A stretch of 10,548 nucleotides of DNA, taken from NCBI GenBank assembly GCA_045536775.1, contig JAZSOD010000088.1, positions 1 through 10,548 of the forward strand. The letters are read 5' to 3'. The translations under genes and the position numbers were made by a program. Under the pieces are notes generated by a model. The model ran no database searches, was not told the DNA's origin, and saw only the letters and a list, made by a program, of their open reading frames with translations. Below are positions 1-5,903 of this stretch, in pieces. Source of the DNA: UBA4717 sp045536775 (GTDB lineage: Bacteria; Bacillota; Clostridia; Oscillospirales; CAG-272). Position 1 is the stretch's first letter; every line of letters starts with the position of its first letter.

Positions 1-690
1 CGTAACACCACTATTCCCGTAAAGAAGAGCCAGGTATACTCCACCGCCGCTGACGGTCAGACCTCTGTTGAGATCCACGTGCTTCAGGGTGAGCGTGAGA
101 TGGCCGCAGGAAACACCACTCTCGGCCGCTTCGTGCTTGACGGTATTCCCGCAGCTCCCCGTGGAGTTCCTCAGATCGAGGTAACCTTCGACATCGACGC
201 TAACGGTATCGTTAACGTAACCGCGCAGGATAAGGGTACGGGCAAGGAGCAGCATATCACAATTACAAGCAGCACCAATATGTCCAAGGAGGACATCGAC
301 AAGGCAGTTAAGGATGCCGAGAAGTTTGCCGAGGAGGACAAGAAGCAGAAGGAGGCCGTTGAAACCAAGAATATGGCAGATAACCTTATCTTCCAGTCTG
401 AAAAGGCACTTGGCGAAATGGGTGACAAGGTAAGCGAAGCAGACAAGGCTGACGTTAAGGCGACTATCGAAAAGCTCCGTGAAACACTCAAGGGCGACAA
501 CATCGAAGCTATCAAGGCTGATACAGAAGCACTTCAGCAGAAGTTCTATAAGCTCTCCGAGGAGCTTTACAAGCAGGCAGGCGGCGCACAGGGCGGTGCA
601 GGCTTCGATCCGAACGCAGGTGCGGGAGCATCCGGTGACGGAACTTACTACGACGCTGATTTTGAAGACAAGAGCGGCGACGCTAAGTAA
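1..690 (+). CDS. dnaK: Chaperone protein DnaK (Hsp70), 3' part only
   Basis: The reading frame is open from base 1, so the gene's 5' part lies before the window; 229 residues and a TAA stop are visible. DnaK is the cytosolic ATP-driven Hsp70 that binds exposed hydrophobic peptides, working with DnaJ and GrpE. What remains is the substrate-binding domain from roughly E. coli residue 414 onward: NTTIPVKKSQVYSTA at residues 2-16, with A16 and V23 matching the arch and pocket residues A429 and V436, then the HVLQGERE and APRGVPQIEVTFDIDANGI blocks. The helical lid follows (about 95-195), then a Gly/Ala-rich flexible tail and an acidic end (YYDADFEDKSGDAK). The whole ATPase domain is missing from view. 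The downstream dnaJ confirms the heat-shock cluster. Identity is certain; only the beginning is unseen. Confidence 0.98.
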   Translation, partial: RNTTIPVKKSQVYSTAADGQTSVEIHVLQGEREMAAGNTTLGRFVLDGIPAAPRGVPQIEVTFDIDANGIVNVTAQDKGTGKEQHITITSSTNMSKEDIDKAVKDAEKFAEEDKKQKEAVETKNMADNLIFQSEKALGEMGDKVSEADKADVKATIEKLRETLKGDNIEAIKADTEALQQKFYKLSEELYKQAGGAQGGAGFDPNAGAGASGDGTYYDADFEDKSGDAK

Positions 691-712
691 TAGCTTTTAA
701 CAAAGGAATAGG

Positions 713-747
713 GCGGCGCGGCATAAGCCGTGCTGCTTTGTTCGTTT
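713..747 (+). terminator. Hairpin after dnaK, likely (partial) terminator
   Basis: Ten base pairs can form between 713-722 and 727-736 (two of them G-U) around an ATAA loop, and weaker pairs can extend it outward. A T-rich stretch, TTTGTTCGTTT, follows at 737-747. This fits a Rho-independent terminator, though the T tract is interrupted. In B. subtilis-type operons dnaK is made in excess over dnaJ, and a leaky terminator here would have that effect; that role is inferred. Confidence 0.6.
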
Positions 748-751
748 AAGA

Positions 752-782
752 TTGACTTAAAGTTTACAATTTATTATACAAT
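752..782 (+). promoter_or_regulatory. Probable sigma-A promoter for dnaJ-prmA
   Basis: TTGACT at 752-757 is followed after 17 bases by TATACA (775-780), or after 19 bases by TACAAT (777-782). A second candidate -10, a perfect TATAAT at 800-805, has no good -35 at the usual distance. The position just after the dnaK hairpin and before dnaJ supports an internal promoter. No CIRCE operator (TTAGCACTC-N9-GAGTGCTAA) is present in this gap, so any HrcA control would act upstream of the window. Confidence 0.6.
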
Positions 783-854
783 TCACCGAACGCTTAATGT
801 ATAATAAACAGGCTTTTTACGGCAGTTTGATTTTCAGAAAGGTAGAGTCCAAGA

Positions 855-1991
855 ATGGCAGAAAAACGGGATTATTACGAGGTCCTCGGTCTTAGCAAGG
901 GCGCGGACGAGGCTTCAATAAAAAAAGCGTACAAGACGCTTGCAAAAAAATATCATCCCGACTTGAATCCGAACAATCCCGAGGCAGAGGAGAAGTTCAA
1001 GGAGATAAACGAGGCTTACGGGGTGCTCTCTGACCCCGACAAGAAAACTAAATACGATCAGTACGGTCACGCGGCGTTTGATCCGTCGTCGGGCTTTGGA
1101 GGCGGTGGCTTCGGAGGCTTTGGCGGCTTTGGTGACGATTTTGACATTTCCGATATTTTCTCAAGCATATTCGGTATGGGAAACTCGGGCTCTTCGCGCC
1201 GCCGCGGTCCCATCAGAGGCGACGATATACTGCAGAGAGTGATAATCTCCTTCGAGGAGGCGGCATTCGGATGTAAGAAAGAGGTTGAGTTCAACCGAAT
1301 CGAAGAATGCCCCGACTGCTCGGCAACGGGTGCGAAGAAGGGAACAGCTCCCGAGACCTGTACCGCCTGCGGCGGCTCGGGTCAGGTAAGAAGGACTCAG
1401 AGAACTTCTCTCGGAATGGTGCAGACCACGGATACGTGCGATGCTTGCCGCGGACGCGGAAAGGTCATAAAGGACCCCTGCACGAATTGCCGCGGTACAG
1501 GCTATATAAGGCTCAGAAAGAAGCTTGACGTTTCAATCCCCGCCGGAATTGACGACGGTCAGCGCGTGGCACTGCGCTCGCAGGGCGACGTTGGCAGACT
1601 CGGCGGACAGTCGGGCGACCTTATAATCACCGTAGGTGTCAGACCTCACCACGTGTTTGAGCGAGAGGGCTACGATATATTCTGTAACATCCCCATAACC
1701 TTTACGCAGGCGGCTCTCGGTGCAGAGATAACCGTTCCGACGCTTGAGGGGAATATGACGTATAAGATCCCCGAGGGTACGCAGACGGGAACTGAGTTTA
1801 CTGTAAAGGGTAAGGGTATAAACAGACTTGAATACAAGGGTACGGGCGACCTTTACTTTACCGTAACGGTACAGACACCCACCAAACTCACAGACGAGCA
1901 AAAGGAGCTTCTGAAGTCTCTTGATTCAACTCTCAATACCGAAAACGCCTCAAAGGAGGGCTTCTTTAAGAAGTTCAAGGGTAAAAGATAA
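855..1991 (+). CDS. dnaJ: Chaperone protein DnaJ (type I Hsp40)
   Basis: DnaJ is the co-chaperone that delivers unfolded clients to DnaK and stimulates its ATPase. At 378 aa it has the full type I layout. The J domain spans about 5-70 with the HPD motif at 34-36. A Gly/Phe-rich linker (about 75-115) includes repeated GFGG units and a DIF motif (DISDIF, 97-102). The zinc region has cysteine pairs C152/C155, C169/C172, C195/C198 and C209/C212. The C-terminal beta-sandwich client-binding domains follow (about 220-345), then a basic tail. The first zinc repeat reads CPDCSATG, with Ala where the CxxCxGxG consensus has Gly. The ATG is preceded by GAAAGG with rather long spacing (about 12 nt). The stop codon overlaps the prmA start by one base. 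Confidence 0.98.
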   Translation: MAEKRDYYEVLGLSKGADEASIKKAYKTLAKKYHPDLNPNNPEAEEKFKEINEAYGVLSDPDKKTKYDQYGHAAFDPSSGFGGGGFGGFGGFGDDFDISDIFSSIFGMGNSGSSRRRGPIRGDDILQRVIISFEEAAFGCKKEVEFNRIEECPDCSATGAKKGTAPETCTACGGSGQVRRTQRTSLGMVQTTDTCDACRGRGKVIKDPCTNCRGTGYIRLRKKLDVSIPAGIDDGQRVALRSQGDVGRLGGQSGDLIITVGVRPHHVFEREGYDIFCNIPITFTQAALGAEITVPTLEGNMTYKIPEGTQTGTEFTVKGKGINRLEYKGTGDLYFTVTVQTPTKLTDEQKELLKSLDSTLNTENASKEGFFKKFKGKR

Positions 1992-2914
1992 TGGAATGGA
2001 CACAGCTCAAGGTCACGGTTGATATTGACAGACTTGATGATACCGCGGCGGTAATGGGAATGCTCGACAACGGTCTGATGATAGAGGACTACAGCGATAT
2101 TGAGATAAACCTCAAGACGGTTTACGGCGATCTTATAGACGAAAGCATACTTAATGCAGACAAGACTCGCGCGTCGGTATCCATCTACGTTCCCGAGGAA
2201 AAGAACTACAATGATTATATCGCTTTTCTGAGAGAAAGATTCGCCACCCTCAAGATAGATGCGAAGATCGAGCTTATCGGTCTTAAGGAAGAGGAGTGGT
2301 CGACGGCGTGGAAGAAATACTACAAGCCGATAAAGGTCAGCGACAGACTCACCATAGTTCCCATGTGGGAGGAATATGCCGCAGATGAGGGCGAGACCAT
2401 TGTCAGAATGGATCCCGGAATGGCATTCGGCACGGGAACGCATGAGACTACGAGACTCGTTGCAGGACTTATTGAAAAGTATATGAATACGGGCGATAAG
2501 GTGCTCGACGTCGGAACGGGTAGCGGAATTCTCTCGATATGCGCGGCGAAGCTCGGCGCGTCTCTTTGCAGAGCTTACGATATCGACCCCGTTGCCGTAA
2601 GAATAGCGGTTGAAAACTGCGAAAAGAACGGCTGTGACGATATAATCGAGTGCGGAGTTTCGGACCTTCTCAAGCAGGTGGATATTCCGTCCGACAAATT
2701 CGATTTTGCGGTTGCGAACATAGTTGCTGACATAATTATAAGGCTTTCTCCCGATATAGGTCCTTGCCTGAAGCACGGTGCCTTCTACATTACCTCGGGT
2801 ATAATAGAGGAAAGAGAAGACGACGTTGTTTCGGCTATGGAGGAAAAGGGCTTTGAGAGAGTCGAGACCGTCCGCGAAAACGGATGGTGTGCCATTGTGT
2901 TCAAGAACAAATAA
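1991..2914 (+). CDS. prmA: Ribosomal protein L11 methyltransferase
   Basis: PrmA uses S-adenosylmethionine to methylate ribosomal protein L11 (N-terminus and lysines) in the cytosol; in several bacteria the gene is dispensable. The 307-aa protein has an N-terminal substrate-recognition part (about 1-110). A Rossmann methyltransferase domain follows, with DPGMAFGTGTHETT at 141-154, the SAM-binding VLDVGTGSG at 171-179, the acidic D197 at the end of strand 2, and VANIVAD at 241-247, which corresponds to the N-I-x-A motif of the family. The ATG shares its A with the dnaJ stop (TAATG), and AAGGG lies 9 bases upstream, so translation is probably coupled to dnaJ. The dnaJ-prmA-rsmE order matches B. 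subtilis dnaJ-yqeT-yqeU. Confidence 0.96.
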   Translation: MEWTQLKVTVDIDRLDDTAAVMGMLDNGLMIEDYSDIEINLKTVYGDLIDESILNADKTRASVSIYVPEEKNYNDYIAFLRERFATLKIDAKIELIGLKEEEWSTAWKKYYKPIKVSDRLTIVPMWEEYAADEGETIVRMDPGMAFGTGTHETTRLVAGLIEKYMNTGDKVLDVGTGSGILSICAAKLGASLCRAYDIDPVAVRIAVENCEKNGCDDIIECGVSDLLKQVDIPSDKFDFAVANIVADIIIRLSPDIGPCLKHGAFYITSGIIEEREDDVVSAMEEKGFERVETVRENGWCAIVFKNK

Positions 2915-2928
2915 ATAACGCTTATCAC

Positions 2929-2975
2929 TTTGCCGCCCGCGTGGACATAAAAACACGCGGGCGGTAAAACTTTTT
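2929..2975 (+). terminator. Strong Rho-independent terminator after prmA
   Basis: A 15-bp stem pairs 2929-2943 with 2954-2968 and has one G-U pair; its GC-rich core is GCCGCCCGCGTG against CACGCGGGCGGT. The loop is 10 nt. TTTTT follows at 2971-2975. It lies 14 bases after the prmA stop and before a new promoter, so it should end the dnaJ-prmA transcript. Confidence 0.9.
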
Positions 2976-2995
2976 GTGAAATATGTCGAAAAAAA

Positions 2996-3024
2996 TTGAC
3001 AAAATGTAGTTTATATAGTATAAT
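2996..3024 (+). promoter_or_regulatory. Perfect consensus sigma-A promoter for rsmE
   Basis: TTGACA at 2996-3001, a 17-base spacer, then TATAAT at 3019-3024: an exact match to the housekeeping consensus. It sits between the prmA terminator and rsmE. The predicted transcription start (about 3031) leaves a leader of roughly 35 bases, so rsmE and the gene after it are expected to be transcribed independently of the chaperone genes. Confidence 0.9.
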
Positions 3025-3052
3025 GTTTGGGTAATGAGTGAAATTCTGAAGT

Positions 3053-3068
3053 GAGGTTATGCAGATTG
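3053..3068 (+). promoter_or_regulatory. Shine-Dalgarno site and TTG start of rsmE
   Basis: GAGGT at 3053-3057 is followed after 8 bases by TTG at 3066-3068. This decides the rsmE start: the protein then begins M-PRFFV, the usual family N-terminus. The in-frame GTG at 3051 overlaps the Shine-Dalgarno site and has no ribosome-binding site of its own. Confidence 0.8.
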
Positions 3069-3800
3069 CCGCGTTTTTTTGTGCCAAGTGATAATATAAC
3101 GGGCGATCGTATCCGCATAACGGGAAGCGATGCAGCTCATATTTCTCGTTCGCTCAGAATGTCGGTGGGCGAGGTTGTTACCGTGTGCGATATGAAATGC
3201 ACCGAGCACGAGTGCGTTATAGACGACTTTGAAAACGGTGACGTTTTGCTGAAGGTGGTGTCGTCTGCCGCAGGCAGAACCGAGACTCCGTACAGAGCTA
3301 CTCTTTACCAGGCGCTCCCGAAGGGAGACAAAATGGAGACCATAATACAGAAGTCTGTCGAAACGGGAGTTTATGAGATAGTCCCCTTCATAAGCGAGAG
3401 ATGTATATCGAGACCCGACGGCAAGGCGAAGCGCTCAAAGGCAGAAAGATGGAACAAGATCTCGCTTGAGGCAGCAAAGCAATGCGGACGGGGAATCGTG
3501 CCCGAGGTCAGGGATATACTCGCGTATGGTGAAATGCTCGAGGCGGCGGCGGGTGCCGATGCTGCTATCCTTTTTTACGAGGGTGACGGAGTCGTGCCGC
3601 TTAATCGTATACTCGACGGAGTCAGCCGGAACGCAAGAATTGCTTTGATAGTCGGCTCCGAGGGCGGCTTTTCACAGACGGAGGTCGAGTCTGCAAGACA
3701 AAAAGGAATACTCATTGCGGGACTGGGACCGAGAATTCTGAGGTGTGAGACCGCACCGACAGTTGCGCTTAGTGCAATATCGTACGCGCTTGAGTTATAA
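3066..3800 (+). CDS. rsmE: 16S rRNA (uracil-1498-N3)-methyltransferase
   Basis: RsmE methylates N3 of U1498 in helix 44 of 16S rRNA, with S-adenosylmethionine as donor, as a late step of small-subunit maturation. With the TTG start the protein has 244 aa, normal for the family. It begins MPRFFVPSDNITGD with an N-terminal PUA-like domain (about 1-70). A SPOUT (trefoil knot) domain follows, with ALPKGDKMETIIQKSVETG at 83-101, a Glu-Ala-Ala-rich helix ending QCGRG (139-143), IVGSEGGFS at 195-203 (family usually GPEGG) and LGPRILRCETAP at 220-231 (family usually LRTETA). These substitutions are minor and do not suggest loss of function. It has its own promoter, and the next gene follows after 35 bases with no terminator between. 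Confidence 0.95.
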   Translation: MPRFFVPSDNITGDRIRITGSDAAHISRSLRMSVGEVVTVCDMKCTEHECVIDDFENGDVLLKVVSSAAGRTETPYRATLYQALPKGDKMETIIQKSVETGVYEIVPFISERCISRPDGKAKRSKAERWNKISLEAAKQCGRGIVPEVRDILAYGEMLEAAAGADAAILFYEGDGVVPLNRILDGVSRNARIALIVGSEGGFSQTEVESARQKGILIAGLGPRILRCETAPTVALSAISYALEL

Positions 3801-3825
3801 AAGCATAATTTATCATTAGTTATAT

Positions 3826-3838
3826 GGAGATAAAAATG
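3826..3838 (+). promoter_or_regulatory. Shine-Dalgarno site choosing the second ATG
   Basis: GGAGA at 3826-3830 lies 5 bases before ATG 3836-3838. The earlier in-frame ATG at 3824 overlaps this site and has only an AT-rich stretch without a ribosome-binding site upstream, so the second ATG is preferred. Confidence 0.65.
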
Positions 3839-4588
3839 GGAAATATCAGATCTAAAAAGGAAATAAACGCAAGAAAAGAGGCTCGCGGTTTGCGCGAGAC
3901 CGTGATGATGTACAGATACTTCATCGTTACGGGGCTTATGATACTCGGAATAATGTCTGTAAACTTCCTTCGCGGAGGACTTGCGGGTTATCAGACGCTC
4001 AAGTACGGTCTGACCCCTGCTATAATCGTGTTTGCTCTGCTTACACTTTTCTCAGCCTGGCTCTTCATCCGTGCGCGTAAAAGCGGCAAGGATGAAAGCA
4101 CGAAAGCTTTTACCAGCGCGATGCTTCTCGTAACGTCGCTTGTTTCCCTTGTATATTTTCTTTCCTACAAAATAGATATGGGCGGCGAATACGCAAACGT
4201 AAGAATAATTGCAATGGTTGCTATCGCAGTGCTTTACTTTATTTACAACATATACGAAACGGCGTTTTTCGTAGCCAGCGCGCAGCTTGCTATCGCCCTT
4301 GCGGCGATAAGCTTTTGCTCTGATATTACACATTCGGCAAACGTAAGAATTGTTGCGGCGGCAGTGCTTCTTCTCGTTGCGGTAGTAGGCGGAATCGTTG
4401 CTTTCAGACTTATTGGTGGCAAAAAGGGCGACACAGACGGACAACTCAAGCTTTACATAATGTCTGCTATAGTAATAGCGGCAGTCTTGCTTTCCCTCTT
4501 TGTGACAGGCATCTCCACGTACGCAACCTTTACCCTTGTAGCCGCGTATTTGGTAATTGCAGTCATTTCTACCATAGAAATGATGTAA
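3836..4588 (+). CDS. Unrecognised polytopic membrane protein
   Basis: I do not recognise a family. The 250-aa protein has a basic, cytosolic-looking N-terminus (residues 1-26, rich in Lys/Arg) and about eight hydrophobic segments, near 27-45, 59-78, 92-111, 122-139, 142-160, 171-193, 207-225 and 229-247. Only short loops connect them, with basic patches near 79-90 and 191-197. No soluble domain, metal motif or transporter signature stands out. The even number of helices and the basic start suggest both ends are in the cytosol (positive-inside rule). It follows rsmE by 35 bases with no visible promoter or terminator, so it probably rides on the rsmE transcript. It precedes a separately promoted regulator. 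A role in envelope biology is possible from the ftsEX genes nearby but is only a guess. Confidence 0.85.
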   Translation: MGNIRSKKEINARKEARGLRETVMMYRYFIVTGLMILGIMSVNFLRGGLAGYQTLKYGLTPAIIVFALLTLFSAWLFIRARKSGKDESTKAFTSAMLLVTSLVSLVYFLSYKIDMGGEYANVRIIAMVAIAVLYFIYNIYETAFFVASAQLAIALAAISFCSDITHSANVRIVAAAVLLLVAVVGGIVAFRLIGGKKGDTDGQLKLYIMSAIVIAAVLLSLFVTGISTYATFTLVAAYLVIAVISTIEMM

Positions 4589-4599
4589 TTTTTGGATAA

Positions 4600-4639
4600 A
4601 AAATAGAAAAAACTATTGAAAAATACAAAAAAGTATTGT
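4600..4639 (+). repeat. Tandem pair of 20-bp palindromic units, candidate operator
   Basis: Two abutting 20-base units (4600-4619 and 4620-4639) match at 17 of 20 positions. Each has the form AATA-S-A6-S-TATT: 4602-4606 AATAG pairs with 4613-4617 CTATT, and 4622-4626 AATAC pairs with 4633-4637 GTATT. The G/C pair is swapped between units, which keeps the symmetry. The spacing is about two helical turns. The pair covers the -35 box and spacer of the downstream promoter, which would suit a dimeric repressor or activator, possibly the adjacent regulator itself. The region is very AT-rich, so chance is not excluded. Confidence 0.5.
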
Positions 4640-4644
4640 AAAAT
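4616..4644 (+). promoter_or_regulatory. Probable sigma-A promoter for the PucR-type regulator
   Basis: TTGAAA at 4616-4621, a 17-base spacer containing an A6 tract, then TAAAAT at 4639-4644. The predicted start lies near 4651, leaving a leader of about 40 bases with a good AAAGGAG Shine-Dalgarno site (4678-4684) 7 bases before the ATG at 4692. Confidence 0.7.
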
Positions 4645-4691
4645 ATAGATAATATCACAAAAAAATGTAGTAAATTGAAAGGAGACTCCGT

Positions 4692-5777
4692 ATGTCAAAC
4701 AGAATGTTTCAGGGAGTCATACATCAAATGAAGGAAGCGGTTGACCGTGTCATCGGCGTTATCGATGAGAACGGTATAATCATTTCCTGCTCGGAGCTTG
4801 TAAAAATAGGAGAACCCAGACAGGGCATCCGTGACGAGCTCAGCTATACCACCGATGCGGTCACCTCGGGCGGATATACCTACCGTCCTATCGGAACTGC
4901 GGCAAAGGCTGAGTACATAGTTTTCGTTGAGGGCGAGGACAAGATGGCGGACAAGATCTCAATGATCTTATCGGTTACTCTCGGAAATATCAGAAGCCTT
5001 TACGACGAGAAGTACGACAAGAGCTCGTTTATCAAGAATATCATCCTCGATAATATTCTTCCGAGCGACATATACGTAAAGAGCAAGGAGCTTCACTTCA
5101 ACGCGGACACATCGAGAATAGTTTATCTCGTTAAGTTCACAGGAAAGAGCGACGTAAATCCTTTTGATATGGTGCAGAATATGTTCCCCGACAAGAACAA
5201 GGACTACGTTATAAGCGTTGGAGAGCACGATATCGTTTTAGTTAAGGAAATAAAGCCCAACTACGATATCAAGGAAGTTGAAAAGATAGCGAAGAATATT
5301 TCGGATACACTCAGCACAGAGTTCTACGCTAAGGTGTCGGTAGGTATCGGTACTGCGGTCGATAGTATAAAGGACCTCGCAAGATCCTATAAGGAAGCGC
5401 AGGTAGCTATCGAGGTAGGTAAGGTGTTTGACACCGAAAAGAATATAATCAGCTATGAAAACCTCGGAATCGGAAGACTCATATATCAGCTTCCGACCAC
5501 CCTTTGCGAGATGTTTTTGGCCGAGGTGTTCAAGAAGGGCTCTCTTGAGTCGCTTGACCACGAAACACTCTCGACCATCCAGTGCTTCTTTGAAAACAAT
5601 CTTAACGTTTCCGAAACGTCGAGAAAGCTTTTCGTTCACAGAAATACACTCGTATACAGACTTGAAAAGATACGCAAGCTCACCGGACTTGACCTCAGAG
5701 AATTTGAACACGCGATAACCTTCAAGGTAGCGCTTATGGTAAAGAAATATCTGTCCAGCAAGCCGGTAAAGTTCTGA
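4692..5777 (+). CDS. PucR/CdaR-family transcriptional regulator
   Basis: The 361-aa protein fits the PucR/CdaR (sugar-diacid regulator-like) architecture. The N-terminal sensor-like region (about 1-105) has a PAS-like GVIDENGIIISCSE at 22-35. The middle region (about 140-255) resembles the degenerate GGDEF-like domain of this family (VSVGIGTAVDSIKDLARSY at 215-233). A C-terminal helix-turn-helix (about 293-352) has the hallmark LNVSETSRKLFVHRNTLVYRLEKI (304-327). Such proteins bind DNA through the C-terminal domain and often activate nearby metabolic genes in response to small molecules. The ligand cannot be read here, and no sugar-acid, purine or amino-acid genes are nearby. It has its own promoter and terminator-like hairpin, and the next genes are ftsEX. 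The 20-bp tandem palindromes over its promoter hint at autoregulation. Confidence 0.88.
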   Translation: MSNRMFQGVIHQMKEAVDRVIGVIDENGIIISCSELVKIGEPRQGIRDELSYTTDAVTSGGYTYRPIGTAAKAEYIVFVEGEDKMADKISMILSVTLGNIRSLYDEKYDKSSFIKNIILDNILPSDIYVKSKELHFNADTSRIVYLVKFTGKSDVNPFDMVQNMFPDKNKDYVISVGEHDIVLVKEIKPNYDIKEVEKIAKNISDTLSTEFYAKVSVGIGTAVDSIKDLARSYKEAQVAIEVGKVFDTEKNIISYENLGIGRLIYQLPTTLCEMFLAEVFKKGSLESLDHETLSTIQCFFENNLNVSETSRKLFVHRNTLVYRLEKIRKLTGLDLREFEHAITFKVALMVKKYLSSKPVKF

Positions 5778-5810
5778 GCAGAGCTTAGCTCGGAAAAAGA
5801 ATAACAACAA

Positions 5811-5850
5811 CGCCGGAGATAAGTTTTTGCTTTCCTTCGGCGATTTTGTT
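5811..5850 (+). terminator. Terminator-like hairpin after the regulator gene
   Basis: CGCCGGAG (5811-5818) pairs with 5835-5842 (CTTCGGCG, one G-U pair). A short inner stem, 5821-5823 with 5830-5832, shortens the loop. ATTTTGTT follows at 5843-5850, and flanking AACAA (5806-5810) can also pair with TTGTT (5846-5850). It probably ends the regulator transcript, perhaps incompletely, because I found no convincing promoter between it and ftsE. Confidence 0.65.
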
Positions 5851-5862
5851 CGATAAGACAGT

Positions 5863-5880
5863 GAAGCCGGAGTCGGCTTC
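5863..5880 (+). other. Perfect 7-bp hairpin just upstream of ftsE
   Basis: GAAGCCG (5863-5869) pairs exactly with CGGCTTC (5874-5880) around a GAGT loop. No T tract follows, so it is not a terminator. It ends 8 bases before the AAAGG ribosome-binding site of ftsE, where an RNA hairpin could affect transcript stability or translation, or the DNA palindrome could bind a protein. The function is unknown. Confidence 0.4.
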
Positions 5881-5903
5881 CGCAGATGAAAGGTTTATGT
5901 TTT

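Noticed and set aside
1080..1140. Gly/Phe-rich repetitive DNA as a possible repeat element
   Set aside because: This is the normal G/F linker of DnaJ; the DNA repetition follows from the GFGG protein repeats.
1853..2956. Long open frame on the - strand opposite prmA (367 codons)
   Set aside because: It lies wholly antisense to prmA and the end of dnaJ, spans the prmA terminator, has no recognisable domain, and its composition is what the codon bias of the + strand gene predicts.
3824..3838. Earlier ATG at 3824 as the start of the membrane protein
   Set aside because: It overlaps the GGAGA site that serves the ATG at 3836 and has no ribosome-binding site of its own.
4591..4639. A/T hairpins before the regulator gene as a terminator for the membrane protein gene
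   Set aside because: The stems are five AT-rich base pairs with A-only loops and are not followed by T tracts on the + strand; a DNA operator or curvature element fits better.
5781..5791. Short palindrome GAGCTTAGCTC after the regulator stop
   Set aside because: Only 5-bp arms around one base, no repeat elsewhere noticed, no link to a promoter; likely chance.
5238..5810. Open frame of 190 codons on the - strand opposite the PucR-type regulator
   Set aside because: Antisense to a clearly conserved protein, no domain seen, no convincing ribosome-binding site, and it begins in the terminator region.
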